A stretch of 60,766 nucleotides of DNA from CAZFGK01 sp964518635 (GCA_964518635.1 CAZFGK010000020.1:1-60766), one strand, 5' to 3'. Shown: positions 1-10,145, counted from the first letter of the stretch. A program made the numbers and translations. Notes: generated from the letters alone by a model not told the origin.

Positions 1-1
1 G

Positions 2-70
2 ATTTTTGACTTGAAGATACAAGAACGGGCCGACGAGGGCGTCTGCCGCGCACAGATCGTGTTTCACTGA
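2..70 (+). CDS. Possible C-terminal tail of a gene entering from the left edge
   Basis: The plus strand is open from base 2 to a TGA at 68-70 and gives a charged, coding-looking 22-residue tail ending CRAQIVFH. It lies convergent to the minus-strand run and is followed at once by a hairpin at 73-90, as expected between converging genes. It is too short to assign a family, and a chance open frame is possible. Confidence 0.35.
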   Translation: MFDLKIQERADEGVCRAQIVFH

Positions 71-72
71 TC

Positions 73-90
73 CACACCCTAAAGAGTGTG
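73..90. terminator. Hairpin between convergent ends
   Basis: The inverted repeat CACACCC-TAAA-GAGTGTG forms a 7-bp stem (one G-T wobble) with a 4-base loop. It lies between the stop of the possible plus-strand gene and the end of sppA. No T tract follows on either side, so intrinsic termination is uncertain; a bidirectional terminator is the simplest reading. Confidence 0.35.
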
Positions 91-109
91 CCACGAAGAC
101 TAAGAATGC

Positions 110-1051
110 TTATCTGAGAATATACTGCAGATCAGGGCTGGTACTGTTGGAGACCTTTTCGACTGCATTGTCAACTTTCGTCGCGACTTTATCAAGCAGA
201 TCAAACCATCTCGTCGTCGTGCGATAGCGGGCACGAGCGATCACCGGTTCTCCGCTTACGGAGCCAAGCTCACCGGCGAGATTGACTGCCTCATAGAGAC
301 CGCCGAGAGTGTCCACGAGTCCCAGGTGGTATGCCTGAAGCCCGGTGAAGACCGAGCCATCGGCGACATTCAGAACTTCTTCTTTGGTCATTTCACGCCC
401 TTTGACCACGGCATCTACGAACTGTTCGTAGGAGTCCATGACAACGGAGCGAAGCATCAGTTCTTCTTTTTCAGTCATGTCGCGGGAATAATTACCGACA
501 TCTTTGAGATCACCAGATTTTATTGTGGTCAGGGTGATACCGACTTTCCCCATCAGATCTTTGAAATTTGGCATTTGAAATATGACACCAATCGAACCGG
601 TGATTGAACTTGGATTGGCAATGATTTCATCTGCTCCGGAGGCAATGTAGTAACCACCCGAGGCGGCAACTGATGCAAATGAGGCCACCACCGGTTTTTC
701 CTCTTTGGCGCGCATTACCGCCTGATAGAGTTCCTGCGAAATGGAAGTTCCCCCACCGGGGCTGTTGATATGGAGGAGAATCGCTTTGATGTCGTCATCC
801 TGGCGCCAGTGTTCAAGCTGCTCGATCGCATCCCGACCGGTACCTTCGTCAATAGCACCATAAATTTCGACAATCGCGACATTGCCGCTGCCGTACGTCC
901 AGTTACTATTGCTTATCGACATCCGAGCCATAGAGCCCGTGTCGTTCATGACCATGACAGAACAGGTAAGCAGTCCGGCAAGAAGGAAAAAGGTGATCAC
1001 CAGACCAATGATCAGGTCTCGGTTCTTTCTGCGGGACATCGTGTCGTTCAT
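110..1051 (-). CDS. sppA: Signal peptide peptidase SppA (36K type)
   Basis: 313 residues, the length of the short bacterial SppA family, which degrades cleaved signal peptides in the inner membrane. One hydrophobic segment (about residues 13-35) anchors the N-terminus. The ClpP-like fold follows, with HINSPGGG near 94-101, the probable nucleophile Ser131 in AASGGYY, and the probable general base Lys183 in GDLKDVGN, matching the Ser-Lys dyad of the family. An AAGGA lies 7-8 bases before the chosen ATG. It follows the lytic transglycosylase by 43 bp and is the last gene of the run, so it may be co-transcribed with it. Confidence 0.93.
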   Translation of the reverse strand: MNDTMSRRKNRDLIIGLVITFFLLAGLLTCSVMVMNDTGSMARMSISNSNWTYGSGNVAIVEIYGAIDEGTGRDAIEQLEHWRQDDDIKAILLHINSPGGGTSISQELYQAVMRAKEEKPVVASFASVAASGGYYIASGADEIIANPSSITGSIGVIFQMPNFKDLMGKVGITLTTIKSGDLKDVGNYSRDMTEKEELMLRSVVMDSYEQFVDAVVKGREMTKEEVLNVADGSVFTGLQAYHLGLVDTLGGLYEAVNLAGELGSVSGEPVIARARYRTTTRWFDLLDKVATKVDNAVEKVSNSTSPDLQYILR

Positions 1052-1094
1052 CGAACATTCCTTGTCTGAGCTGCACAGCGCAGCGAAAAGAGCA

Positions 1095-3485
1095 CTATCG
1101 GTAAATTTTCAGCTTCGCACCGACTCGTACCTGATTCGGATTTTCAAGCTGATTGGCTTCGAGGATTTTGTTCACGGTCGTTTCATACTTGGCAGCGATG
1201 GAAGAGATCGTATCGCCACGTTCAACACGATGCACGACGAACTCCCCTGACTGCTGAGAACCAGAGACCTTTAATTTCTGCCCCGGTATAATCGTACTTG
1301 AACGGCCCAGCCCATTCATTTCTCGTAAGCTCGTCGCCGACATGCCGAACTTGCGGGCAATCTCCCAGAGATTGTCACCAGACTGGACGGTGTAAGTCGA
1401 GGTAGCGCTGGGTGTGCTGTTTGCTACCGTCGGCTTCTTTGGTGCTGTTTTCCCTTTAGAAACCGGCTTCTCTTCCTGATCAGAGTTAGCAGTCGAGGCG
1501 TAGGTTTCACTTGATGCAGGATTTCCGTCACGCGGAATGCGGATTTTCTGACCGACGTAAATCCGTGATCCAGACTTGAGGTAGTTTGCCTGACGAAGCT
1601 CTTCGACTGAAACTCCAAAGGCCTTGGCGATATCCCACATCGTGTCGCCGGAACGAACGCGATACATCGATTTGTTGGTCGAATATTTCGCAGAAGACTT
1701 CTCTGACTTGCTCGGTGCCGGTTCAGATACACGACCATGCGGAACGGGAACGATGATTGTCTTCCCTGCAAACAGCTTCGCCCCTTTTTTCATCTTGTTT
1801 GCTTCGAGAAGGGCGTACATGGAGATGCCGTATCGGGAAGAGATAGAACCGAGTGACTCCCCTTTACGAACGGTATGATTCACCCAGGTCCCTTGACTGG
1901 AGGCGGCCATCGACTCATAAGAGGCGTAGAATGGCGCAGCCAGACCTTTCGGAACTTTCAGACGGTACTCAGCCCGATTCGGCGGGGTGACTCCACGAAG
2001 CAATTCCGGATTCAATTCCTTCATCTGCTCCGCAGGGACATTCAATGCATTCGCGACGGTCGCCAGATCAAGTGTCTTGGTAATGACCACTTCATCCCAT
2101 TCAATAGGTGCTTCGTACTGGATATCCACGAAACCATATCGCGCAGGGTCTTTTGAAATTATCGACGCCGCGTAGATCAGCGGGACGTAATCCATCGTCT
2201 GTTGACGAAGTTTCAGTTTCCAGAAATCATCAGTCTTCTGTTTCGCAATTGTCCGACTCACTCGTCCGGGACCGCCGTTGTAGGCGGCCATGGCAAGTTC
2301 CCAATCGTCGAACTTTCGATTCAGATCGCCGAGAAATCTCGCAGCCGCGTAGGTTGCTTTGATCGGGTCTTTTCGTTCATCGACCCACCAATCACGCTGG
2401 AGTCCATACTCTTTGCCAGTCGAGGCGATAAACTGCCAGAGCCCCATCGCGCGTGCCCATGAGTATGCATGCGGGCTGAAACCGGATTCAATCATCGAGA
2501 GATAGACGAGATCTTTCGGCAGACCATGCTCTTCGAGTACTCGCAGATAGAGCGATTCATAGCGTGGTTTACGGGAGAGGAACTTCTTGAATGCTTCTTT
2601 AGCGTGAGTCTGGAAATAGACAATCGATCGACGGACACGGTCATTCATGACCACTGGAAGGTCATGGGTGATCTCACCATTCTCTTTTGGTATTTCAAGC
2701 AGTGAGTCGCCGTCTAAACGGGATTCCAAATCCATAAATCGATCAAGCAAGACACTCGCCGGTTCATCCCCTTCGAGACGCCCCATCGAACGAAGTGTCA
2801 CGCGATAATCAGAGACGACATTTTCAAGCAGGGTATTGTAACGAGCGGCTTCGGGTGTCTGAGCGGAGTCGGTTTCGACATCAAGTTCGGCAAGAAGTTC
2901 GAGTGCTTTTTCGAAGTAGTATTGTGCTTCTCGCCAGCTTCCCTGCTTGTTCGCCGCAACACCCATCTGGTGATAATCTTCGGCGACATCAAAATTACGC
3001 CAGACTTCATCATCGATTGCTTGGGCTGTTTCGGGATCTTCAGATTCGCTGGAGCTCTCTTTGCTCCCCAGGATTGGATCATTTGCGTCGATTGTCTTCA
3101 ACGCGCTTGACCCAGCCCGTTTCTTTCGATCTTCGGTAGTCTGCGGGCGAGCAATCTCACGTTGCACCAGCGCCTGCGCTGGTCTGCTGACTGGTGCGGG
3201 CGGGATACTCAGGTCGATGACTGCGATTGAATCAGCATTGGCTCCATTCGTCTTCGCCAGCTGACCTGATTTCTCATCTGCCTTTTTTGCGTCCTGCTTT
3301 TCAACATGTGATTTCAGGGCATCAGGATTCTCCACGACTTTGACGTTGGTGGTGTGCCCACCACAACCAGTCATCGTAAATGAGAAGAGCATAACAAGTG
3401 CAGCGACTAACCCGAAGGAGGTCGCGAGACGATTTTTGAAGCTCAGAAAAACAGAGCCAACGGAAACGGTAGCGGAGTTTCTCAT
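1095..3485 (-). CDS. MltD-like lytic transglycosylase lipoprotein with four LysM domains
   Basis: A peptidoglycan-cleaving lytic transglycosylase. I start it at the ATG at 3485, preceded by GAGAGG, because the longer open frame to 3590 lacks a signal sequence at its start. From 3485 the N-terminus has a hydrophobic stretch ending in a lipobox-like MTGC, so it is probably a lipoprotein. A low-complexity linker and a helical region precede the SLT domain, which has the catalytic Glu in MIESGFSPHA, GLWQFI and AAYNGGPGR. Four LysM repeats fill the C-terminal 270 residues; E. coli MltD has two. A sigma-54-like site lies about 110 bp upstream. Confidence 0.92.
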   Translation of the reverse strand: MRNSATVSVGSVFLSFKNRLATSFGLVAALVMLFSFTMTGCGGHTTNVKVVENPDALKSHVEKQDAKKADEKSGQLAKTNGANADSIAVIDLSIPPAPVSRPAQALVQREIARPQTTEDRKKRAGSSALKTIDANDPILGSKESSSESEDPETAQAIDDEVWRNFDVAEDYHQMGVAANKQGSWREAQYYFEKALELLAELDVETDSAQTPEAARYNTLLENVVSDYRVTLRSMGRLEGDEPASVLLDRFMDLESRLDGDSLLEIPKENGEITHDLPVVMNDRVRRSIVYFQTHAKEAFKKFLSRKPRYESLYLRVLEEHGLPKDLVYLSMIESGFSPHAYSWARAMGLWQFIASTGKEYGLQRDWWVDERKDPIKATYAAARFLGDLNRKFDDWELAMAAYNGGPGRVSRTIAKQKTDDFWKLKLRQQTMDYVPLIYAASIISKDPARYGFVDIQYEAPIEWDEVVITKTLDLATVANALNVPAEQMKELNPELLRGVTPPNRAEYRLKVPKGLAAPFYASYESMAASSQGTWVNHTVRKGESLGSISSRYGISMYALLEANKMKKGAKLFAGKTIIVPVPHGRVSEPAPSKSEKSSAKYSTNKSMYRVRSGDTMWDIAKAFGVSVEELRQANYLKSGSRIYVGQKIRIPRDGNPASSETYASTANSDQEEKPVSKGKTAPKKPTVANSTPSATSTYTVQSGDNLWEIARKFGMSATSLREMNGLGRSSTIIPGQKLKVSGSQQSGEFVVHRVERGDTISSIAAKYETTVNKILEANQLENPNQVRVGAKLKIYR

Positions 3486-3595
3486 GCCGTTTGATGGTTC
3501 CTCTCGGGTTAGAGTTCCTGCCTGGAACTCGTTACAGTATCGGCAAAACTGGCTCTTGTACGCAAAAAAGCCCGGCCAAGACTCATACAATTAGG

Positions 3596-3610
3596 GCGAA
3601 AATCGTGCCA
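3596..3610 (-). promoter_or_regulatory. Sigma-54-like promoter for the lytic transglycosylase
   Basis: On the minus strand the sequence TGGCACGATTTTCGC has a perfect -24 box (TGGCACG) and the GG-N10-GC spacing required by sigma-54, but TCGC in place of TTGC at -12. The predicted start of transcription is near 3585, about 100 bases before the ATG at 3485. It sits in the gap after miaA. Confidence 0.4.
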
Positions 3611-3680
3611 AACAGGAGAATTGGCTCGTAACTCGTTGATAGGTAAGGCGCGCCCCGTACCTGGTCAAGATAAAAGGGGG

Positions 3681-4607
3681 TCAAGGAATCGCGTTTTCGA
3701 GCGCAGCAAGCGCGCTTTTTGGGTCGGGAGCCATAGTACCAACAGTTTGATGCCGAAACCAGGTCTGCTGACGTTTGGCATACTGACGAGTCTGTTGCTG
3801 GATTAGCACTATCGCTTCGGACAATTTGAGTCGTCCGTCGGATACATCAATCAATTCACTATAGCCGATCACGGAGGATTTTCGCACTGAATCGGCAATC
3901 CCTGATCGAACGAGTCGGGAGACTTCATCCATCCAGCCGTTTGTAATCATGGCGAGTACCCGTTCGTTCACTGAGCGATAAAGATCATCCCGCAGTGGAT
4001 TCATGATCACAAAGTTGAATTCGAAAGTATCCCCTGCATCCTGACGAGTACGCATGAGCTCTGTTTTGGTCTGACCGGTTGAACGAAGAATTTCAAGGGA
4101 GCGCAGCAGCCGATACTGATTGTTGGGATGAATCTTTGATGCATCAAGCGGGTCACGCCGATAGAGTTCCTCCCAGAGTGCATCTGCGCCACGAGAGATG
4201 AGCTCTCCTTCGAGTTGTTCCCTGATGGACATATCGAAATCATCGAGCTCAATCAGACCCGCCGTGAGAGCTTTCAGATAAAGCCCGGTGCCACCGACAA
4301 TGAGCGGTTGTTTGCCACGTGCGAAAATCTCCGAAATTATCTGTCGCGCTTCCCGTACGAAACGGGCTGCGTTGTATCGTTCTCCCGGTTCGATCAGATT
4401 GATCAGATGGGTCGGAACAAGAGCAAGCTCTCCTGCCGTCGGTTTACCGGTTCCGATATCAAGCTGACGATAGACCTGACGGGAATCGGCTGAGATAATT
4501 TCAATCGGGAATTTTTCGGCAAGCTGCATCGCAACGGCGGTCTTGCCGGAGGCGGTCGGACCGCAGAGAATCGGGATCTTCTTACGAACTGATGCTGAAT
4601 CAGCCAC
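3681..4607 (-). CDS. miaA: tRNA dimethylallyltransferase MiaA
   Basis: 308 residues, normal for MiaA, which transfers a dimethylallyl group to A37 of tRNAs reading UNN codons. The P-loop GPTASGKT is at residues 16-23, followed by DSRQVYRQLDIGTGKP, and GGTGLYLKAL is also typical. It overlaps the end of mutL by 8 bp and is translationally coupled to it; the mutL-miaA order also occurs in E. coli. The downstream gap carries the sigma-54-like site, so the transglycosylase may be a separate unit. Confidence 0.96.
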   Translation of the reverse strand: MADSASVRKKIPILCGPTASGKTAVAMQLAEKFPIEIISADSRQVYRQLDIGTGKPTAGELALVPTHLINLIEPGERYNAARFVREARQIISEIFARGKQPLIVGGTGLYLKALTAGLIELDDFDMSIREQLEGELISRGADALWEELYRRDPLDASKIHPNNQYRLLRSLEILRSTGQTKTELMRTRQDAGDTFEFNFVIMNPLRDDLYRSVNERVLAMITNGWMDEVSRLVRSGIADSVRKSSVIGYSELIDVSDGRLKLSEAIVLIQQQTRQYAKRQQTWFRHQTVGTMAPDPKSALAALENAIP

Positions 4608-6519
4608 GGCCGAACTGATGATCTAGCTCCTGTCCTCGAATCCGAACGAAGGTCGGTCGACCATGCGGACAGGAGAATGGATTCTGGCATTTCAATAACT
4701 GTGCGACAAGTGCGCGGGCTTCATCATCTGAAAGACGATCTCCGCGCATCACCGCCGAGCGACAGGCAATCGACTGTGCCGATGCCTTGCGGACATCATA
4801 GCCGGAGGCGCGAAGAGAGGTGATATCATCCAGAATTTTCAGAAGCGCGACTTCTGGTGAGAATCTGCGAAGAATCGCCGGAACGGCTTCAATGAGAATC
4901 GTCTTGCCACCAAATGGGGACGCGATAAATCCACCCTGTTTGAGCGTCGGTTGCGCCTCTTCGAAGACCGCGAGCTGATCATGCGTGAGCTCGACATGGG
5001 ATGGCAGGAGAAGCTGTTGCGCAAGCACCCCATCTCGCTCCATGCGTGCGAGCACCTCTTCAAAGAGTACTCGTTCATGCGCAGTATGCTGATCTACAAT
5101 CAGAAGTTCGTAGCCGTGCTCAAAGAGAAGATAGAGATTTCGAAGTTTTCCTAAGTAACGAAGGTCATCACTTTGAAACGGAGTGGAGGTTCGCTCGCCG
5201 TTGGTTGGTGATTCAAGCACTTCCCCGGTGCCGAGATCAATCTGTATGTGCTCAACCGATTGTTCAAAGGGATGATTCTCACTTGATTGATCTGAGTGGT
5301 GGGTGGTATCTGGATGTACTGCCGCTGAATCACCGTACAAGAGATCGGCAATATTCACTCTTGGATTCTGATTTTTACCAGCAGTTGAAGGATACGATCC
5401 TTGATTTGCGTGGCGGGCTGAATGCCCCCCCTGCGAGAAATTCGGTCGAGGTGATGATGAGACATTCGATGATTGCGAACGAATATCGAACTGATTCCCT
5501 GACGGGTGAAAATCGGGGATAGAGCCTGATGAACGCACTGCCCGTTTGACAATCTGGTAGAGGGCATCATGGATCTCGCGCTCCTTCGCAAGACGGACCT
5601 CGGTCTTGGCCGGATGGATATTCACATCCACTTCCCGTTTCTCGACTTTCAGATGCAACGCCCCGACCGGCTGCATTCCACGAGGGAGAAGCTCGCCAAA
5701 GCCGATCACGATGCCGTGCGCAAGCGTCTGCGACTGAATCCAGCGACCGTTGAGAATTAAGAACAACTGATGACGATCTCTCACCGCCTTATCAGCAGTG
5801 GCGAGAAATCCCTCTACTGCGAGTGGCCCTTCTTCGTCCGCCAGATTCACCGCAACCGCATGTGAACCCAATACCGATTGTACCCGTTCACGAAAAGAAC
5901 CTGATGGGCTGTCGAACAAAAGTCGGTCATCGTGCTGAAAACGAAAACTGACATCAGGGCGCGCCAGTGCCATCGCCGTGACCACCCGCAGGATTGTTCG
6001 GTATTCGACATTCTCTGATTTCAGAAATTTCTTACGAGCCGGTGTATTGAAAAAAAGATTGGCAACTTCAACCGATGTCCCCGGCAATGATGTCGTCGCA
6101 CGAGTATGGGTGAGCACTCCCCCCTCATAGACAATCTCGGTTGCGACCGCCTGATCGTGTGGACGGGAGATCATCGTGGTGTGTGAGACTGATGCAATCG
6201 CAGGGAGTGCCTCGCCGCGAAAACCGTACGATCCGATCTCGTCCAGATCATCAAGTGATGAAATTTTAGAAGTGGCATGACGGGCAAAGGCGACTTCCAG
6301 TTGTTCAACCGGAATACCGACACCGTTATCGGTGACACGTATCGAGCGCATCCCTGATTTTTCAATCACAATCGAAATCGCGGTTGCACCGGCATCGAGA
6401 GCATTCTCGACAATCTCTTTCACCACTGAGGCCGGTCGTTCGACCACTTCACCAGCGGCGATCTTATTGACAAGTCGTGGTGGAAGTGGACGAATCCATG
6501 GGCGAGCAATAACCGTCAT
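4600..6519 (-). CDS. mutL: DNA mismatch repair protein MutL
   Basis: 639 residues. The GHKL ATPase domain has the N-box ENALDAGAT, the DNGVGI motif and GSYGFRGEAL. A variable linker follows, then the C-terminal dimerisation domain. The endonuclease motif is present as DQHTAHERVLFEE near residues 476-488 (family pattern DQHA(X)2E(X)4E, with Thr for Ala), and ACRSAV and CPHGRP near the end complete the metal site. This MutL should therefore nick DNA itself, unlike the E. coli protein, which fits the absence of a mutH in view. It overlaps mutS by 4 bp (ATGA) and miaA by 8 bp. Confidence 0.96.
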   Translation of the reverse strand: MTVIARPWIRPLPPRLVNKIAAGEVVERPASVVKEIVENALDAGATAISIVIEKSGMRSIRVTDNGVGIPVEQLEVAFARHATSKISSLDDLDEIGSYGFRGEALPAIASVSHTTMISRPHDQAVATEIVYEGGVLTHTRATTSLPGTSVEVANLFFNTPARKKFLKSENVEYRTILRVVTAMALARPDVSFRFQHDDRLLFDSPSGSFRERVQSVLGSHAVAVNLADEEGPLAVEGFLATADKAVRDRHQLFLILNGRWIQSQTLAHGIVIGFGELLPRGMQPVGALHLKVEKREVDVNIHPAKTEVRLAKEREIHDALYQIVKRAVRSSGSIPDFHPSGNQFDIRSQSSNVSSSPRPNFSQGGHSARHANQGSYPSTAGKNQNPRVNIADLLYGDSAAVHPDTTHHSDQSSENHPFEQSVEHIQIDLGTGEVLESPTNGERTSTPFQSDDLRYLGKLRNLYLLFEHGYELLIVDQHTAHERVLFEEVLARMERDGVLAQQLLLPSHVELTHDQLAVFEEAQPTLKQGGFIASPFGGKTILIEAVPAILRRFSPEVALLKILDDITSLRASGYDVRKASAQSIACRSAVMRGDRLSDDEARALVAQLLKCQNPFSCPHGRPTFVRIRGQELDHQFGRG

Positions 6520-9116
6520 GAGGTCGCCTCTGATTTGAGACGGCGAACCAGTTCGAATGCCTCTAATGGAGAAAGACGATCAATATCCAATGCTCGTATT
6601 TGTCTTTCGATTTCTGACTCTTGTGCTTCAAAGAGATTGGTCTGCTGCTGTTCGGCAAAAAGCCCACGGCCGAGTTCAGACGTCGCAAACTTTCCGGTTT
6701 CGAGAAGTTTCAAAATCTGTCGCGCCCTTTTGATCACTGGGGATGGCAGCCCGGCAAGACGAGCGACATCGACACCGTAGGAATCATCACACGCTCCGGC
6801 GACCACCTGGTGCATGAACAACACCTGATCCCCAATCCGAGTGACCACTACCTGCAGGTTAAAGACCGTCGAAAAAAGTGATGCCAGCGCGGTCAGTTCA
6901 CGATAATGCGTCGCAAAGAGAGCGCGGCAGGGACGATTCGTGATCAGATATTCCGCGACCGACCATGCAACGGAGAGTCCGTCAAAAGTTGACGTCCCGC
7001 GACCGATTTCATCGAGTAGCACCAGTGATCGATCGTTGGCGTGATGCAGGATATTGGCTGTTTCAAGCATCTCGACCATGAAGGTCGACTGACCGCGAGA
7101 GAGATTATCACTGGCACCAACACGAGTAAACACCCGATCAACGATCCCGATCTCCGCCGACGCCGCGGGTACAAATGAACCGATCTGCGCAAGAATGACA
7201 ATCAGACCGATCTGGCGCAGATAGGTTGATTTCCCTGCCATATTGGGGCCAGTGAGAACAGCAAAACGCTGCTCGGGGGACATCAGGACATCATTGGAGA
7301 TAAAACTACCGGATGGCAGAACAGTTTCGATCACCGCGTGACGAGCCCCTTTGACAATCAGACGGCAATCATCATGCAAGAATGGCTGAACATACTTCTT
7401 TTCAACTGCGGTCTGCGCGAGAGAGAGAATCAGATCGAGTTCCGCGATCATATTCGCCGCCAGTGAAAGATCAGCGATCTGGTTGGCGATCGATTGGACG
7501 AGTTCCTGAAAGAGCCGTTCTTCAAGGGCGAAAATTTTCTCTTCGGCAGTACTGATGATCTCTTCTTTGGCTTTCAGCTCCGGCGTGATGTACCGCTCGG
7601 CATTGACTAAGGTCTGTTTTCGTATGTAGTCGGCTGGGACTGCATTCTGATTCGCCTTGGTGACTTCGAGATAGTAGCCGAAAATCTGATTGTAGCCGAC
7701 TTTCAGCGTATTGATTCCGGTTCGTTCCCGTTCGCGCGGCTGCAAGGTAGCGATGTAGCTTTTTGCATCGGCGATGGATGCCACCGCATCATCTCGCTCC
7801 TGAGAATATCCACTTGCGATCATGCCACCACGATTCATCAAGATTGGCGGTTCATTGACCAGCGCGGTAATGAGACGATTCCCAAGATTTGTCAGGGATG
7901 GAAGAGAGGAAACCAGCGATTTGCAGACCGCTGAACTCACTCCGTGCATCTCCCGTCTGATCTGCTCAAGAGTAAGGCAGGCGTCCCCGAGATTTCGCAG
8001 CTGCCGCGGATTGATACGACCGGTGCCGAGTTTGCCGACCAGCCGCTCCAAATCTGGAAGAGTCGCAAGTAGTTCCCTGACTTTGAATGATCGTCCGCGT
8101 TCACGCACAAACTCCGCGACTCCATCTTGTCTGCGCTGAATTGTCTCTTTCTTAATCCAGGGACGAAGGATGGCGCTCTGGAGACGTCGCCCTCCCATCG
8201 GCGTTGCGCATCGATTGATGACTCCGAACAGAGTGTGAGATGGGTCGTCATCATTGGCCTGTACGAGTTCAAGAGTGCGAACCGTCGCGGCATCGAGATA
8301 CATCTCATCCCCCTGCTGTCCACGCGCAAGGGAGAGAATATGTCCGAGTTTTTCTTTGTGGGTGAGGCGAAGATATTCATAAATCGCACCAGTTGCACCA
8401 AGAGCAAGGGGAAGATCGCTAACACCGAATCCATCCAGAGTGGCGACATCAAAGTGACGCTCCAATAGTTGCCTCGCCCGTTTGGTATCGAAGGCATGAT
8501 CGCCGATATCGGCGACGGCGATGCTGCGAGGGAGAGTGGCAACAGATGGCCAGGCGTTGTTCTGTTTGCATGATTCGGGGATGACAATCTCAGCGGCGCG
8601 ACGGACAAGAATTCGATCAGCCAGTTCGGTCTCATCACACTCTTCCAGATCAAGATGTCCGGTTGTGAATTCTAAAATCGCCAGACCGAATCGTCTTCCA
8701 TTTTGAGAGGCAATCGCGATAAGGGGACGAGAGTCCAGTGGATCGGCCTGATCAAGAGAGGCAGTCCCCGGAGTGATAATATCAACCACTTCCCGTTTGA
8801 CTAACCCCTTGGCGGTTTTCGGATCTTCAACCTGCTCGACAATTACGACTCGCTCTCCAAGCGCGACAAGGCGTGCCAGATAGCGATCAACGGCATGGTA
8901 CGGAACTCCGGCCAGCGGGACTCGTTCACTGTTTCCATGCGAGCGACTGGTGAGAGTGATCCCCAAAAGAGAGGCAGCTTTGCGAGCATCCTCACCGAAC
9001 AGCTCATAGAAATCCCCCATCCTGATCATGAGAAGTTTATCAGGATGTTCTGCTTTCAGCTCATAGACCTGCCGCATGAGCGGAGTGACCGTAGACAGAT
9101 CGAGCGGCTGATCCAT
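6516..9116 (-). CDS. mutS: DNA mismatch repair protein MutS
   Basis: 866 residues from the ATG at 9116, close to E. coli MutS1. The mismatch-binding GDFYELF motif lies near the N-terminus, and the Walker A GPNMAGKST and GRGTSTFDG near the C-terminus belong to the ABC ATPase that couples recognition to MutL. The frame is open 72 bases further up, but that part overlaps the SPOR gene and does not look like MutS; from 9116 the protein begins MDQPLDLSTVTPLMRQ, as expected. Only 4 bases separate the upstream stop from this ATG, with no clear Shine-Dalgarno, so re-initiation after the SPOR gene is likely. Confidence 0.96.
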   Translation of the reverse strand: MDQPLDLSTVTPLMRQVYELKAEHPDKLLMIRMGDFYELFGEDARKAASLLGITLTSRSHGNSERVPLAGVPYHAVDRYLARLVALGERVVIVEQVEDPKTAKGLVKREVVDIITPGTASLDQADPLDSRPLIAIASQNGRRFGLAILEFTTGHLDLEECDETELADRILVRRAAEIVIPESCKQNNAWPSVATLPRSIAVADIGDHAFDTKRARQLLERHFDVATLDGFGVSDLPLALGATGAIYEYLRLTHKEKLGHILSLARGQQGDEMYLDAATVRTLELVQANDDDPSHTLFGVINRCATPMGGRRLQSAILRPWIKKETIQRRQDGVAEFVRERGRSFKVRELLATLPDLERLVGKLGTGRINPRQLRNLGDACLTLEQIRREMHGVSSAVCKSLVSSLPSLTNLGNRLITALVNEPPILMNRGGMIASGYSQERDDAVASIADAKSYIATLQPRERERTGINTLKVGYNQIFGYYLEVTKANQNAVPADYIRKQTLVNAERYITPELKAKEEIISTAEEKIFALEERLFQELVQSIANQIADLSLAANMIAELDLILSLAQTAVEKKYVQPFLHDDCRLIVKGARHAVIETVLPSGSFISNDVLMSPEQRFAVLTGPNMAGKSTYLRQIGLIVILAQIGSFVPAASAEIGIVDRVFTRVGASDNLSRGQSTFMVEMLETANILHHANDRSLVLLDEIGRGTSTFDGLSVAWSVAEYLITNRPCRALFATHYRELTALASLFSTVFNLQVVVTRIGDQVLFMHQVVAGACDDSYGVDVARLAGLPSPVIKRARQILKLLETGKFATSELGRGLFAEQQQTNLFEAQESEIERQIRALDIDRLSPLEAFELVRRLKSEATS

Positions 9117-9120
9117 CGGG

Positions 9121-10029
9121 CTATCGCGTGATGACGGTGAAGGTGGCGTTGTGGGCGACTTCGAGAGAGTCACGTACACGCTGGGCATCGGTCAGATTGG
9201 TAAATGAACCGACCAGAGCCGCGAAGTAGTTTTTCCCTGAGACTATTTTCTTTTCAATGCTGCCGGGGAGTATCTTGCTGGAAACTTTCACGAGCATCGC
9301 ATCAGCGTTCCCCTTCGCACTGAACACACCCAACTGAATCGAGTAGCGGGTATTCGTCGCGCGATTCGCTGTCTCGTCCGTTGATGGAGCAGACTTTTTC
9401 TTAGGTGGAGAATCTTCAGAGGTTGACTCATCCCCCGCAAGAAGATCGATTAGCTGTTCTTCGCCAACAGCTTCGGGATAGGCATCCCGACTGAGATTGA
9501 AGGCAAGGGCGGCCCCATCAATGTTGTCGACTCTCGCCCGTTCGACCGCAAGCGTGTGAAGTGCAATGGGCGCGACAGAGCTGCTTGTCGAATGGCTGAG
9601 TTCTTCTAGGATTGTGATTCCCTGTTGACGTTTCTTTGATTGGGTAAGCAAGAGGCGGGCTTTTTCGAATTGCAGCCACTGACGAGCTTCCTCAAGTTCA
9701 GGTGTGAGTTTGGTGGGCTTTTTCTTGGCGCCAGATTTGTCCGTACTTGACAGCTCTTTTGATGCCTTGTCGGCAAGAGTTAGTGCGTCTGTTTCACGAC
9801 CTGTTTGACGCAGAGCGATAATCTTGTATCGTGCGACCGATGCGCGAGTGAGGGGATTGTTGCTATCGAGTGCATCGGCGAGGGTGATCACCTCGCGCCA
9901 TGATCCCCGCAACATCGCTGATTCTATGGCATCCAGATCACCTGCTACCGCGACCAGTGGGAGGACGCTGGTGAGCAGAAACGTAGTACAAATGAGAACC
10001 GGTGAGAAGAACTTGATGGTGGCGTTCAC
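9121..10029 (-). CDS. Exported protein with C-terminal SPOR domain
   Basis: 302 residues. A clear signal peptide (hydrophobic to about residue 28, cleavage near AVA-GD) is followed by a helical TPR-like region and a Lys-rich linker. The C-terminal ~75 residues start at YSIQLGVFSAKGNADAM and have the SPOR pattern that binds denuded septal peptidoglycan. It sits just upstream of mutS and may share its transcript, although the functions look unrelated. A role in cell division or envelope growth is inferred from the SPOR domain only. Confidence 0.75.
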   Translation of the reverse strand: MNATIKFFSPVLICTTFLLTSVLPLVAVAGDLDAIESAMLRGSWREVITLADALDSNNPLTRASVARYKIIALRQTGRETDALTLADKASKELSSTDKSGAKKKPTKLTPELEEARQWLQFEKARLLLTQSKKRQQGITILEELSHSTSSSVAPIALHTLAVERARVDNIDGAALAFNLSRDAYPEAVGEEQLIDLLAGDESTSEDSPPKKKSAPSTDETANRATNTRYSIQLGVFSAKGNADAMLVKVSSKILPGSIEKKIVSGKNYFAALVGSFTNLTDAQRVRDSLEVAHNATFTVITR

Positions 10030-10145
10030 GCCGGAAGATACACCTTCTCAGGGCGTGGGCAAGCCAGCGAATCTCACTTTTCGATTGATGGGGAGAATGA
10101 AGATTGAGGGAGATTGATCCCCCCATTGAATGTTTGAATGTGTGA

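Noticed and set aside
5001..5522. Plus-strand open frame of 173 codons inside mutL
   Set aside because: It runs antisense to a clear MutL, has no recognisable protein and depends on the codon bias of the real gene.
7937..8653. 238-codon minus-strand frame inside mutS
   Set aside because: It overlaps MutS in another frame and has no own ribosome binding site or family pattern.
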